This document shows positions 1 to 13,400 of a DNA stretch of 64,000 nt, one piece after another. How positions within the stretch are numbered: the first letter of the stretch is position 1; the number at the start of each line of letters is the position of its first letter. The stretch is from Marthasterias glacialis (lineage: Eukaryota > Echinodermata > Asteroidea > Forcipulatida > Asteriidae). The stretch is taken from NCBI GenBank assembly GCA_911728455.2, contig OU452219.1, forward strand, positions 12,552,397-12,616,396, read 5' to 3'. The notes beneath the pieces were generated by a model. It was given only the letters and a program-made list of their open reading frames with translations. It ran no database searches and was not told the origin of the DNA. Made by a program: the position numbers and the translations under genes.

Positions 1-343
1 CCAAACACACGGATGGAACAGAATTTTATTTTTAGAATGCTAAAGGAATACAAATGAAATTTAGACCATTTGGAGTCATAGTTAGTATTTGTGTGGAGAC
101 TGGTGGCCTTGATGGCACTGCTGGGCGAATATCATTACGGACCCTATAAAATGGATAAAACAGTCTTTGCTGGAGGCGTGACTTGGTCTTCACGTTCTAT
201 CTTTTATAGTTGGCATTGGCATTGCACGAGTGGTAGTTGGGATGGGTGGGGAGGGGGGGGGGGAGGTTGCTGAAGCTTCACTGACTATCACCCAAAGGGG
301 GGAAAATATAAATTGTGGTTCGGTGTAATTGCATACCCTTTCT

Positions 344-397
344 TTTATTGGAGAACTTCGAGATGCAAACCTTCCAGAAAACCACAAGCTTTTTATT
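344..397 (-). promoter_or_regulatory. Candidate TDP1 polyadenylation signals
   Basis: AATAAA occurs on the minus strand at 397-392 and 349-344 (another at 30-25), about 1 kb below the stop and beyond the minisatellite. Which is used cannot be told from sequence. Confidence 0.3.
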
Positions 398-528
398 ATT
401 TTATAAACCACTGCAAAGGGACATCATGAAAATCACGAGGGAGTACAAAAAGTGACCTCTGGAGCTTTAAAACCTTCAACAGAGGACTCTTATCAGACGT
501 TCAAAGAATTCCCTCACAACAAATTGTA

Positions 529-530
<2 letters not shown>

Positions 531-561
<31 letters not shown>

Positions 562-757
562 CAATTCAATTTAGTCAAGCGATTTGTGTCAAAGCACCTT
601 GTAAACCATTACATGGTGTGATGTACATAAATGGGTCTTGATTTCAAACATAGCTCCACACCTTGTAGAAAAATACTTAGCACTTTGAGATACCGTCGGG
701 TGTGATAAAGCGCTAGATATAAAAACTGCATATTATTATTACTACTATTAAAGATAA
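531..757 (+). mobile_element. LINE/SINE-like 3' tail with (AAT)n
   Basis: An (AAT)n run at 531-560 and, at 676-755, 'tagcactttgaga ... aaagcgctagatataaaa ... ttattattatt', the typical 3' end of L2/CR1-type non-LTR elements. No coding part remains. Confidence 0.5.
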
Positions 758-960
758 ATATTTGTCTAGCATCTGTTGCCCTCTTGTATCCAGAATGCAA
801 TGGACCTAGCAATTTGACCTCTTGACCTCAGGTGGCTTTACTTTGGTTCAAATTTTAGGGGCGGAGACGTTGGGGGAAAAATCAGTCGTCACTGATTCTC
901 TTGTCCAACCAACTCTTTGGTTGCTCTTCCCAAAGACTATTCTTTGGACTATCTGCAGGT

Positions 961-1407
961 TAGGTCACTGCCTACCAGCTTAGGTCACTGCCTACCAGGT
1001 TAGGTCACTGCCTACAAGGTTAAGTCACTGCCTACCAGCTTAGGTCACTGCCAACCAGCTTAGGTCACTGCCTACCAGGTTAGGTCAATGCCTACCAGCT
1101 TAGGTCACTGCCTACCAGGTTAGGTCAATGCCTACCAGCTTAGGTCACTGCCTACCAGCTTAGGTCACTGCCTACCATGTTAGGTCACTGCCTACCAGCT
1201 AAGGTCACTGTCTACCATGTTAGGTCACTGCCTACCAGCTTAGGTCACTGCCTACCAGCTTAGGTCACTGCCTACCAGCTTAGGTCAATGCCTACCAGCT
1301 TAGGTCACTGCCTACCAGCTTAGATCACTGTCTACCATGTTAGGTCACTGCCTACCAGCTTAGGTCAATGCCTACCAGCTTAGGTCACTCCCTATCAGCT
1401 TAGGTCA
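961..1407. repeat. 20-bp minisatellite at the TDP1 stop codon and 3' UTR
   Basis: Twenty-two head-to-tail copies of taggtcactgcctaccagct from 961 to 1400, plus a partial unit to 1407. The register is exactly 20 bp throughout, with only substitutions (ggt/agct/atgt ends, caatg variants). On the TDP1 strand each unit carries TGACCTAAGC; the first of these supplies the stop codon. Confidence 0.97.
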
Positions 1408-1481
1408 GGTCGGAGGTACCCAACAGTTACCATGAGAATCTGGAAGGTCGGTGTATGCAATGTCCCATAACCACGGCCGAT
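1405..1481 (-). CDS. TDP1: TDP1 coding exon 15 (C-terminus and stop)
   Basis: Acceptor TGATCTGCAG; residues 656-680, [19 protein letters not shown] then CWVPPT and stop TGA at 1407-1405. It matches human DRPWIWNIPYVKAPDTHGN then MWVPS. The stop is part of the first, partial unit of the 20-bp minisatellite. Confidence 0.95.
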
Positions 1482-4400
1482 CTGCAGATCAGAATAAATA
1501 GGAGGATAGTCAGTACTTGTGACTGAAAGAAGCTGGTCATGTGTTTTTTAATCAGTGGAATGAAAAGAGTTTAAATATCACAAGAATATTATAATATCGT
1601 GTAGGCCTACTTGATATCAAAATTACCAACATCAGCATTGGTGTTATCAAGAAATCTTACTAATACTAAAACAGGTAAAAAAGAAAAAAGGACACCAAAA
1701 AATCACACAAATTAAAATAAACCCAAAAACTATGTTTTTAAAGATGAAATTTTGATATCTAAAATAACAGTCATAAGCAAGGGTGTTATCAAGAAATCTT
1801 ACTAATACTTAAACAGGTAAAAAAAGAAAAAGGACACCAAAAAATCACACAAATTAAAATCACACAATTTAAAATACACCCAAAAAAGCTATGTTTTTAA
1901 AGATGAAGTTCTGATATTTAAAATTACAGACATAAGCAAGGGTGTTATCAAGAAATCTTACTAATACTTAACAGGTAAAAAAGAAAAAGGACTCCAAAAA
2001 ATCACACAATTTAAAATACACACAAAAAACTATGTTTTTAAAGATGAAGTTTTGATATCTAAAATTACAGACATAAGCAAGGGTGTTATCAAGAAATCTT
2101 ACTAATACTTAAACAGGTAAAAAAAGAAAAAGGACACCAAAAAATCACACAAATTAAAATCACACAATTTAAAATACACCCAAAAAAACTATGTTTTTAA
2201 AGATGAAGTTTTGATATTTAAAATTACAGACATAAGCAAGGGTGTTATCAAGAAATCTTACTAATACTTAAACAGGTAAAAAAGAAAAAGGACACCAAAA
2301 ATCACACAAATTAAAACACACCCAAAAGATGAAATACTTTTTTTTCACGTAAAGGGCACATGTTCTGGGAAAAATGTTCAGTTTTTGCAAAGGAAAAAAT
2401 ACCATGGCAAGAGTAAAAAAAAAGACAGTGATTTTAAACAATGCCTCTGCGAAGCTCGTGTCCCGACCCCAGTAGAGTCTTTCTCTGAAAGGCGATGAGA
2501 AAGACTCAGCTGGGGTCCAAATGTCAGGGCCCAATTTCATAGAGCCGCTTAAGCACAAAAAACTAGCTGAGCACAAACAAAATGATGCTTATCAGAATAA
2601 GGTTACCAGCCAAAATAGCATGTCACATGTACAATTTGTGACTGGTATCCTGCATACTTTTAATTAGTAGAAAATTTGTAAGCACTATTTTCCGCTTAAG
2701 CAGCTCTATGAGAGCTGCTTAAGCAGAAAAAATCGCTCAACAAATATCTGCTAAACAAAAATGAGCAGGATACCAGTCACAAATGGTACACATAACATGG
2801 TGTTTTGGCTGGTATCCTAAATATGGTAAGCAAGATTGATCTTGTGCTTAGCTACTTTTTGTGCTTAAGCAGCTCTATGAAATTGGACCCTGGTAATTAC
2901 CACTTTTTGCATTTTTGACACAGGTCTTTTTGCAAAAGCTCATTTTTTTTTGGTAATTTTTAAAAATTTTGTTTTCTTAATTCAACAACTAAAATGACAA
3001 ATCTTTGTTCAGTCTCACCTTCCTTGGAGTACGGCACTAAAGGTGTGTCCCAAGGCAAAGGAAAGATCAGCTCACTACCCTTGGTGGCAGCTGACCTGGA
3101 CACAGCAAATCTTGGGCTCTCTGCTGACTGGAAGTCAAAAAAAATATCAAACAGTCTCTACAAAATGCTGGGAAGACATTTCTAACTGCAAAGTTGTTTA
3201 AACAGTAAAGCGCACTGACCAAACTCTTTGTTTAAGATGAGGGGGAAAAAGCCTTTGAAACAGTTCCGATTGTAAACTTTGTTAAATTAAACCCATCTTC
3301 TTCATGGAAAGAATAAATAAAAGTAATAACAACTTTTGACGGCACAAATCAGCGCAGAAATGTTGTTTTTTCCACTACTGTGATGTTTTTTTTCCCTTCA
3401 GTCCTCAATCAATCAACCGTTTCATTCATATAACAAAAACCACTTTAAAAAGCAATCAAGTCACTAACCTCATTTCACTCAAGAGTGTTATTAAAAACAA
3501 AATTACACAAATTACGGCAAGAAAAAAGAATAGACAAAAATGATCAGGGACAGAAGCTTTTAAGTAACCCTGCTCTCTTCAACTTCACAATCAGTTTTCT
3601 TTTCCAGTGTGCTCTTTATTTTCTTCGGCTTCCGTCTTTTTTTTTTTAATGTCTCCAGTGCCCTCGATCTACGTCAATGAAGTCACCAGCGCATTAAACA
3701 ACCCACTCAGGACGCATTTAATTTTCTAGCAATACTTTGCCACAATATTTTCCAATTATGACGGGGCGATTGTATTGGGCAGCAAATGAGTTTATAGCAT
3801 CATTACCAGATGGAGTATAATTTAATAAGCCAGCATGAGGGGTGTGCGGAGGATGGAGGTGTTACCTATTATACACGGCCATCAGCGCAAAATCAATAGC
3901 GGTAGACCAACAAATGGCCGCAACGGGGATCTCTTTTTTAACTCTGTGCTGGCCGCTGGGGTTACTTAGCAAGGTAATAATCATTAAAATGCACCAATTT
4001 GTTGAATGGGTGTTTTCTTCGGGATGAACAACAATGTGCAAATTCGTTGATTCAATCCCAACATTTGTGGCAAGCAGAAAAAGAGACATGTTTGTGCATA
4101 TTATTTTAGTATCAGGTGTCCAACTGTCCATTAAAACAATGGATTTCGTTTCTGGAGAGCCGTCTCATTTACTTGCTCAAGTCACTTGCCCAGTTGAAAA
4201 AACATTGACGGCTGTCAAAGTTAACCACCACAGACTGTGGTGGGAGAATATTTTTTGAATTGGCAGGGTTTTGGAGCTAGTCTGGTTAAGATCCGTTTTA
4301 AAATAATCAGGGTTGGTGTTCTTCAGCTGTGTGCTGAAAGTTGAAGAATCGGTACATCCCTGGAGCCAAAAGTAGGGGCAGAAATTTGCTCTACTTTGGT

Positions 4401-7400
4401 GCTTTGAATCTTTGGGAAAAGGCGCGATATCTGTAATATGTTGATTGGTTGATTGTGTGAGGGCGTGTCCAAATTGGCGGCTGTTATTTTGGCTGTTGCT
4501 AAGGATGTTGCTGAGGGCAGCCTGTGCTTCCACCCATTCGCAGATGCTAATTCAGGAACTGCCTTATTCTTCACTTGCATCACTGCAATCTGAGCCCAAA
4601 TTCATTAAAGTGCTTATATTTATATAGGAATAAAATATATCGCTTAACAATTTCCTGCTTAAGAGCAATAAAGCGGGGGGGGGGGGGGGCGATCCCAAAC
4701 ATGACTTAGTTTTCTAGCTACCTTGCTCTGGTAAGTGAAAATGTCTTGCGTTTAGACAGCTCTATGTACTTGGGTCTTGGTGAAAAATTGACGGAGCTCA
4801 AGGATACATGGTGAGCACGTCTTGCCAAGTTGACAGCTTATGACCCAATCTCATAGAGCTGCAAAATTAACTAAGCACAAAACAATTTTGCTTACCAGAA
4901 TAATAATACCAGCCAAAACACTATGTCACACGTACTATTTGTGATTGGTATCCTACTTATTTTTGCTTGGCAGAAAATTGTCAAACAATTATCTGCTTTG
5001 AAATTGGGTCCAGGTGATCAGATGAAAAACCACTTAATGCATTTTTTTTTTTTTTTTTTTTTGTAGCGCAAGCCCAACTGAAGTTCACTTTGCAAATGAA
5101 TTTGTTTTGCACTCGGTGCAACTCTGTGAAATTGAGGGGACTGGTTATCAATAAGTGTCAATATTTTTCTCACTTCTACATAAATGTTTAGGCCTGTTTT
5201 AGGAATAAGTGTAATTAGTTGTGTTTTTGACATCGTGACGAATCAGCTTTTGGGGGGAAATTGAGAATTGAACAGTTTCAGGGTTAATTTTGTGTCTAAT
5301 TTCAATTCTGAAATTTTTAAATCTAAATTCCGGGCGGTTTTAGAGTTACAGACACCCCCGGTGGGCGAATCGGCCCAAAAGTAACATTTTGTCATACTGA
5401 TGAATCCATTCAGTGAATTGGTAACCCTTATCGCTGTGTGCGTGTTTGACATTACGCTTTGCGTACACATAGTACCAGTTTCTCACTGCGGGCAGAGGGG
5501 ACTGATTGTGTTTACCATATTTTTACAAAACCTCAAGTTTTTAAATGTTTTCCTATCTCAAACTTCTCTCAAACTTCTACCTTTGAATTTCAAGAACATC
5601 TCTACACACTCAAGTAATATGATTGAATCATAAGTATGTCAAGTTGAGAATTTCTTATGTTTCGACCAATAAGAGGCGAATCAGCACACGTTTGGCCACA
5701 AAATCAGTGTGGGAGCGCGCGGATTTGTTTTTTTCTTTCAAAGTGACGAACAAGTTCAAAATATCATTAAGAATACTTAAACAGTGTATTTTTTCACAAA
5801 ATGTACATGGGTACATGGCAAGACAACATCCCTTAACAAATAGATACAACAATCTTATGAATTTGTTGTGTATGTGAAAAGTTGACCAACTTAAAAAATT
5901 GATTTACTGGAAATGTGTTATTTGCCGATTCGTCACTATGATAAAAACAGGACGAATTGATGACCTAGTATTGACAACAGACCAGACCCTAGGGGGTCTC
6001 TGTGTTGCATGACAAATTATCTCAAAAAGCTGATGGACCTTGCAGCCCACACAACCTGCCCAAATTATTATCCCATGCTCCTACTGGCTATAATCAAACA
6101 TTGGCGATGACATTATACAATAGGGAACTGAGTTTCTAAAATTGACATCCGTTTGTGTTTTATATGTATGATTTCTTTTCCAAAAAAAGGCCTTGATTAC
6201 TTTCTTTTTCTCTTCATTCAAATGAAAGCCAAGGTTGTCCCTCTGATGAAAATGAATCAAAAGTTTCTGAAACAATATTTGCGTGACGCGCAGCTCTACC
6301 TTCCCAATCCCAGCTTGTCATATTTACCCAATTTCATAAAGTAGACAAAAAGCAAAATTAATATCAATAAAGCCTTTCTGATGATAAGTTGAAATAAATT
6401 GCTTTTATGCTGCCCTCTGGTGATTGACTTGCATCTTTTTGACTGCTCTCATACTAGGTGACTGTAACTGGTAAACTTGCGGGTACAACCATGTATAAAT
6501 CTCTTTTGGGAGGAGTGGTGGCTCTCCTGAAGACTGGCAGAGTATACTGTTCGAAACGTCGAGACCACTCCGGCTCTTTTCAGAGCCAACACTCCTCCCA
6601 AAACAGATTTGTACATGGTTGTACCCGCAAGTTTACTAGTGGCAGTGCAACGGAGACTGACATCCTACCAGGGTTACTGGACACTCTGTTTTTGTATGTC
6701 ATTGCAAGAAAATGCTGCGCTGGAAGTGAATGTTTTGTGCCTCCTGTTTGAACAATTTTCATTAACGATGGACACCTTATTCCTAGATCCTAGATAACAT
6801 CTTCAGAGTAACTGGATACAAAACGTTTACTTTATGTAATGACTGCATCAGGGATAAAGAATATTATATTGGTTTTACCATACTTTAAAAAATTGTTTTT
6901 ATGGAAGTCGCCAGACACACAAGGCCAGTAAGCTACTCGAGGTGTGGGCTACAAATCAACTGTTTTTTCCAGGAGCCGTTGCCACCTACTCCTGGGGCTG
7001 AAACAATCCGTAAGGATGTAGGCTTGGGTATCATCCATCAGAAGCCTGGCTGGTAGAGCAGAAAGCTCTACCTCCCCAACTTTTACGAAGCAATTATGGT
7101 TCAGTGCCTTGCTCAAGGACACAAGTGTCATGACCGGGACTTGCCACAAATATACACTGATATATAAAGTGTAAAGGTAAAACCCAAAATTATATTGATA
7201 GAAACAGCATGGAAATACATGCTTTATGAGTGTTTTGACCTGGAAAGGAAAAAAACAACATTACAAACCATTTTGGGCCCTGAAGAAGGATGTATTAAAA
7301 GTTTTACCCGAAAAAGGGCGTCAGCACTAAATGTGCAAAACTATGCTTCAAAAAAACTGAGCGAGAAAGTTTGATTGGTTTTCTGCCATTCATGAGTTAT

Positions 7401-10400
7401 TATCGGGGGGTGAATTTCTGGATGGGATCGGGAGACAAATGTCTTAAAGGTAATTCTAGAAACAAAAAAAAGTGACAGAAATGCCATATTTTTTTTGTCA
7501 GGAGCCATGTTATTGCTTGTGACCTTCTGTTACTGGAAAAAAAGGATTTTGTGTGCCTGGAAGAAGGGCGTAGAGCCTCACACCCAACACAACAAAATGT
7601 AACTGAAAAAGAAAACATACTACAGAAAAGGAAAACTTTTGCAAATGTAACTGGAAAAAAAACTGTTAACAATTTAACTTACAAAGATATCTGGAAGAAA
7701 GAGGACTCCCATTTCATAGGATCGTATCATCAGCTGCTGCCCATTCTTTTCAAGAGCACCCCAAGCGGCTTTGGACATGTTGGAGCTGGAGACGAAGAAA
7801 AAAAAATGAAACAAAGATAAAACTCTGGAAAGGGTACAGAGCCACGTTCTGATGTAAGACAATGGATCAAGTGAGTCATCAAATAAGCAGGAATTGGATT
7901 AATTAGTGTCATTGTCGGTGAGGGGGAGGGGTTTGTGGGCCCCCCCCCCCCCACCTCCGCAACCCCCATCTTGCTGTCAGCGTCATTACAGAGGCACTTT
8001 AATGAAGAAAATCAGAGCGACCTTAACGGCAATAAATGCAGTGACGTATCTCAAGGTATGGCCAGTATGGCACATGTCCTGGGCACCACTTAAAGGGGGC
8101 ACCACTGAGAAGTTAGTTTTCACAAGCGCCATTTTGTTAGTTAAAAGATTAAATAGCTTGAATTGCATTTTTGAGCTGATATTATGGTGAAGTTGTATCC
8201 AAAAGATGGGTGTAATATGTTTGGACAGGGGTGCAATTTCAGTGCTTGCCACAGGCTCCATTTTTCCGTAGATATGCCGCTGAATGAATGTATCCCTACA
8301 TTATTCTTGACCTCCCCTGGAACCAATGTCAAAACTGTACTTGGAATACCGGTGATTGGACAGTGCAGCAAGAACATAGGACTCCAGGGCCAGATTTCAC
8401 AAATAATTAAGATTGATCTTAACTGCGAATCACTCTTAATTGCTAAGCAAAGTGTGATGTCACAATGCAAATCACTATGGTAATACTGACAACTAATCTT
8501 AAGATGAATCTTAGTGCTTTGTGAAATTAACCCCAGATTATATCTTTAGTACATGCACACAAACTGTCATTATATGAAATAATGTGTTGTTCATTATGTG
8601 CACTTTCTCTATGTTGTAAGGAACTTGGCATCTTTAAGAAAAGACTGCGCAGTTGAACTGAACAAAATGATTTTGCAAGGAGGGCCATTTCCTCTTCGAT
8701 ACAAAGTTTTGTCTTTGTCACTTCCATCCCCCCCCCATCCCCCTTCCCCCATCCTTGGCATAGGCTCTCAGCCCCGCATGGGGGCGGGGAGTGGGTGCAG
8801 GGTTACCCATTTAATTTCAACCATTTCAAAAACTCGAACCAAAACAATACCGCCAACATCAACATTTCCCAAAATGTCAATGTGGAACAGTCCCCAGTTG
8901 TTAAAATTATCGATCGTCCATCAACTTTTTATTGCGAGGCTCATCCAAAAGTAATCCTCATTTTTGTTCTCAAAGACATATTCACAAAACAAAATTAACG
9001 AGTCACACTTTACTAGTGTACCCATTCATAAAATTCCGAAATATGCTACAAAACTGTGCAGGAATTACTCGCCTGAAGTCTTCACACGTCCCTTTCAATA
9101 TTTCACATAATTTTCCTATTTTTTGTAAAGAGCAGAGTACACATTGCTTCATAACTACATTACGGAAGGAAAACAATTTAATCACTACATCATACAACGC
9201 TTTTTGCATCAAACAAAAATAACATCACTCCAGTGTAGACCTACCTCGTCACAAGAAACCAAGCAATGTGCTGACTGTCAGGCGATATCCTGGAATATGT
9301 CTTGATATGTGGACTAGCTCTGGAGCGCCCTCTAGAGTTGGAAACCCACTGACTGACAAAGATAGGAATAAGAGAAGCCGAGGATGGTTACTGAACGGCT
9401 TCACCGGTAGAGCCCATGTTTGGTGAACAGCCCATAAAATTAAACAGCAAAAATAGTACCAGCCAAAGGAGAACAGTGAATGTGTAATCAGATTTCTTTT
9501 GCACACATACTTCATGAGCTGATAATCTTTGTTTTAAATAATAGCTTGGGTGATTGACAAATTCAATTCAATTCGAATGTACTGTCCACACTAAAAAACA
9601 TTGAAAATTGGCATCCTGCACTAGCAACAACAAGTAAAAAGTACCTTTTGGGATTTAAGACCTGACCAACTCGGTACAACAAATTTACTATCCTGTTGGC
9701 AAGTGATGACGTTTTGGAGCCTGAAGTGCAGTATTACGAATGTCCATGTACATGTAGGAGTACCATTAGTTTACATTGCACTTCCGGCTCCAACTCGTCA
9801 TCACTTAACAACAGGACTAAACACACAATGCGGTAAATTTGAAGAAATAGAATGAATTGAAATCACTGATATCAGGCAATAAAACACAGTGGGTTCATAA
9901 GAGTTTGAATATGACCCAAGAAATTCAAATCTACGTACAATGCCATTGAACAGGTCAATAGCATGGGATATCACTGACAACCTTTACAAACTTACGCAGT
10001 ATAAAAGTTAGGTACAGGGCCCAGATTCATAGAGTTGCTTTAGCAGAAAATGTTGCTTGGAAATTTGCAGCTAAGCAGAAATGAGCCAGATACCAGTCAC
10101 AAATTGTACATGCGGCAGGGTAGTTTGGCCGGTAAGCATGATTTTGTTTGTGCTTAGCTACTTTTTGTGCTTAAGCAGCTCTATGAAATTGGCCCCTGTT
10201 ATCATGAGATAATTCTGTCCAAAATCCTTCAATCTTCAAGGAAATTTGGTTTGATCTGATCTTACTTCTCTTGCCTTGAAACTTCTAGTAATCACACTCT
10301 GGTTATTCTTTTAAGCGTGATGACAATAATTTGAATGAATGCAATCGAAAAAGAATTATGTAACAGTAATTCTAAACGGTACAACACTAATCTTAACAGG

Positions 10401-13400
10401 ATAAGAACTTGTGTTAAAAATCGCGCAAGTTTACCAGCAACATTTACTTCCTACCACACTCATCGTTTGCATTTATCGTCCCTTCTTATTTGAAAGAGGA
10501 TTGGATGGGTTTTGATTTTTTGCTCTTCTGCTACTCCTTGTTTTGTTTAAATTACACATTTTGTTCAGCGCTTTGGGGTAGTCTCTATGTAAGGCACTCT
10601 TTAATTTGCAATGTTATTATTATTATTATTATTATTATTCTTATTAAAGAGAAATACTTACTGTAGGAATGAATTGAAGTAGAGCTGTTTCTTTGCTGTT
10701 TTGATGCTATAAGGTATGGATCCTCCAGCTGGGTAACCTTCTAGACTGGTCCGAACGTTGTCCTTAGTAGGAAAGATCTAAAGGAAAAGAAACGGAGACA
10801 TTATACGACATAATGGGAGACTTTGGGACGGTCCTATTTCACGGTTCTAACTAGTAGGACGCATGCTCAGAACCTCGCGTGCAATACTGAGCATGTGCGC
10901 GCACGCTCAGAACTGACAAAAAAGGACCGTTGTGTCTACTGCCACCAGCGTCTCAAAAGGCTCCCATTCTCTGCTACCAGTCAAAGCCAAACTTCATACT
11001 AAAAAACAAAGCATGCAAAAAAAAAACTGTGAGACACTCAAAAGTAGCTAACGACAAATGGAATTGTTACTGGTCTCTTTCACTGTGCTAAACACAACAC
11101 CTCAGACTACTAGGTTTTCCTAGATTAACATTTGTGTCATCATCAACTTTACATAAAGAAAAACAAAACCACTGAACACGTACAAACAGAAACATATTTA
11201 AGACAAATGTAAAGAGTCATTGGACGGGTTCCTCACCAACTTCAACATCTTGTTCCCTGACTCCCCCTGCATCTTCCTACCAACGCCTCTGCATTGTGCC
11301 ATGCTCTGCAGCCACTCACTACACAGCCATTTATCCTTATCAGGGCCTAGGGAGCCAACACTGGAGAACTGACCAATCACAGGCCAAGACTTCACATCTG
11401 ACTCTTTAGGTCCGTGGTCTTTTAGTACCTGTTTTTAAGAAAATAGATTACTCAAAAATATTCTTGCAAATCCTTCTGTTATTTAAGTAATAAATTACTC
11501 TTCGTTTAAAATAACACTAACTATTCAAAAAGATTTCAAAAAAGTTAACATATAAGTCCTAGATGTGTGCCCATAAATGGTCCTGCTAAACACACACATG
11601 TTTTTTGCATGCTCCATTTGTTTATGCTTGTACAAGGAACAAGTAATTCTCCACCTGAAAAAAACCCTGAAAAAGTTGTGGGAATCAATGTCAATTGTGT
11701 ATTTCAAACTTGTGGGTGGGTGGGTCGAAAGAAGTAATTGAAAATTGTAATTCAGTTTTCAATTAACAAAACAGAAAACAGTTTTTTTTCAAGGTAGTGT
11801 GTGCTTGGCAATTTTTCTCTTCTGTGTTAACTACAAAGTTGCCAGCTGGAATGCAGGAAAAGCCACTGAAAACTCCTGAGCTGGGAAAACACTGATCTAA
11901 AATGTTTGCTTCAGTTGAGGCATTACTTTGTTCTTCAGTTTATAGGATGTACTGAATAGTCAGTCAGTTACAAACATTACAAAACCAATTTGGGGTGGGG
12001 GGGGGGATGGGTCAACAGTGGCGTAGTCAGGATTTTTTTCATTGGAGGCACTGGGGGACATTGCTTTTCAGTGGGGGGGGGGGTCCAGGGACCATGTGTT
12101 TTAATGAATTATATGTATTTACTTTTTTTATCGGGGGAGGCACCCGGGGTGGGGCACTGGAACCAAGGCCCCCCTACCCCCCACCCCCCGCTACGCCGCT
12201 CTGCGTCAATAATTTCTATTAAAAAAGTCGGGCTTTTGTAATACTGACTTTTCTGAATTGCCCCTATTTGATAAACATTTGACAAGATTCTATACTGAGT
12301 ACTTCAACTTAGGTCAAATCCTTTAGTGTCATTAATTTCACTTGGCAATGGCATTCCCGTGACAGATTTCCATTATAAGGTTATATTTCAGACTCACCTG
12401 GCGTAGTTTGAGATGTCCCCACTTGTTCATATTGCTGCCTGTGTGTCTACCAGGTATGGAGCCAACAATAAATACCCTAAATAGTGTCAAATCAACAAAG
12501 TCAGTTTTATGTTGTTTTTTTTAAGAATAAGGTTATTACTCAATTTAGTGCATTTCTTGGTTCATTTCAGGAAAGACTTGTGACTGCTGACTGAGACGAT
12601 GTGGCTGAACGGTCAAGCCAAATGGACTCAAGCACAGGTGTTTCCGATCAGCAGAATGCAGGTTCGAGTCTCGGTGTTGACACTTGTGTTCTTAAGCAAA
12701 ACACTTTAACCATTATTGTTTCGTCCTTCGGATGAGACGTTAAGCAGTAGGTCCCGTGTGTTGTGTAATGCACGTTAAAGAACCCAGTACACTTATAAAT
12801 TGCTGAGAAAAGGGGTTTGCCCTGGTGTTTCGCCGCAGCACCTTGTAAACCATTATAAGGTACTACATATCGTTGGCTCAGAACTATAAGGTCGTTAACT
12901 TCTGTAATCGACAAAAGGTCGTTAACATTTCCAAACTAAAAAACAGGAAATAAGATTTAAAAATCAAAAACTAATGTTTGTCTATCCAAAAAGTAGTTTA
13001 ACCTGTTATTCTAAACTACTTTTTGGATAGACAAACCATTAGTTTTTAATTTTTAAATCTTATTTACTGTTTTTTTTAGTTTGGAAATGTTAACGACCTT
13101 TTGTCGATTACGGAAGTTAACAACCCTATAGTTCTGAGCCGACGATATATAGGTCTCATAATTCAAAACTTAAAAAACCTTAAAAATAATAAAATAACAA
13201 TAAGCACTTTGAGACACTTGGGTTTTCAGTGCTACTTGACTGTGTGGGTTTTCACTGGAATAATTTTCTGGGGTCTTCCTCTCACATCTGAAACTGAAAC
13301 CTTCTTCCTTGTCTACTCTCCATGAGGTTCTTGGCTAGTATGGTGATTCTGAGAGTCCTTGGCTTCACAACCAGAATTAATAAATGAAATGAAAATGAAA

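Larger units (their letters stand above)
3128..7682 (-). other. TDP1 intron 13 (4.5 kb)
   Basis: Non-coding between exons 14 and 13. It holds a MITE (4841-5013), a poly-T run (5041-5062), a possible terminal-inverted-repeat element (5231-5940), a palindrome with a hammerhead-like core (6472-6645) and a SINE (6912-7150). The stretch 3200-4680 has open frames up to 118 codons on both strands but no recognisable protein. Confidence 0.8.

Noticed and set aside
961-1407. CRISPR-like array
   Set aside because: Units are contiguous 20-bp repeats with no spacers, in a eukaryotic 3' UTR.
2268-2576. GPDIWTPAE resembling the C-terminal W-x-P end of TDP1
   Set aside because: Lies partly in a MITE, lacks the preceding PWxWD block, and the true last exon was found at 1405-1481.
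4177-4533. 118-codon minus-strand frame in TDP1 intron 13
   Set aside because: No recognised domain, and overlapping frames on the other strand are equally long.
9249-9515. 88-codon minus-strand frame covering TDP1 exon 12
   Set aside because: Wrong frame; the PHIKTY motif lies in another frame of the same DNA.
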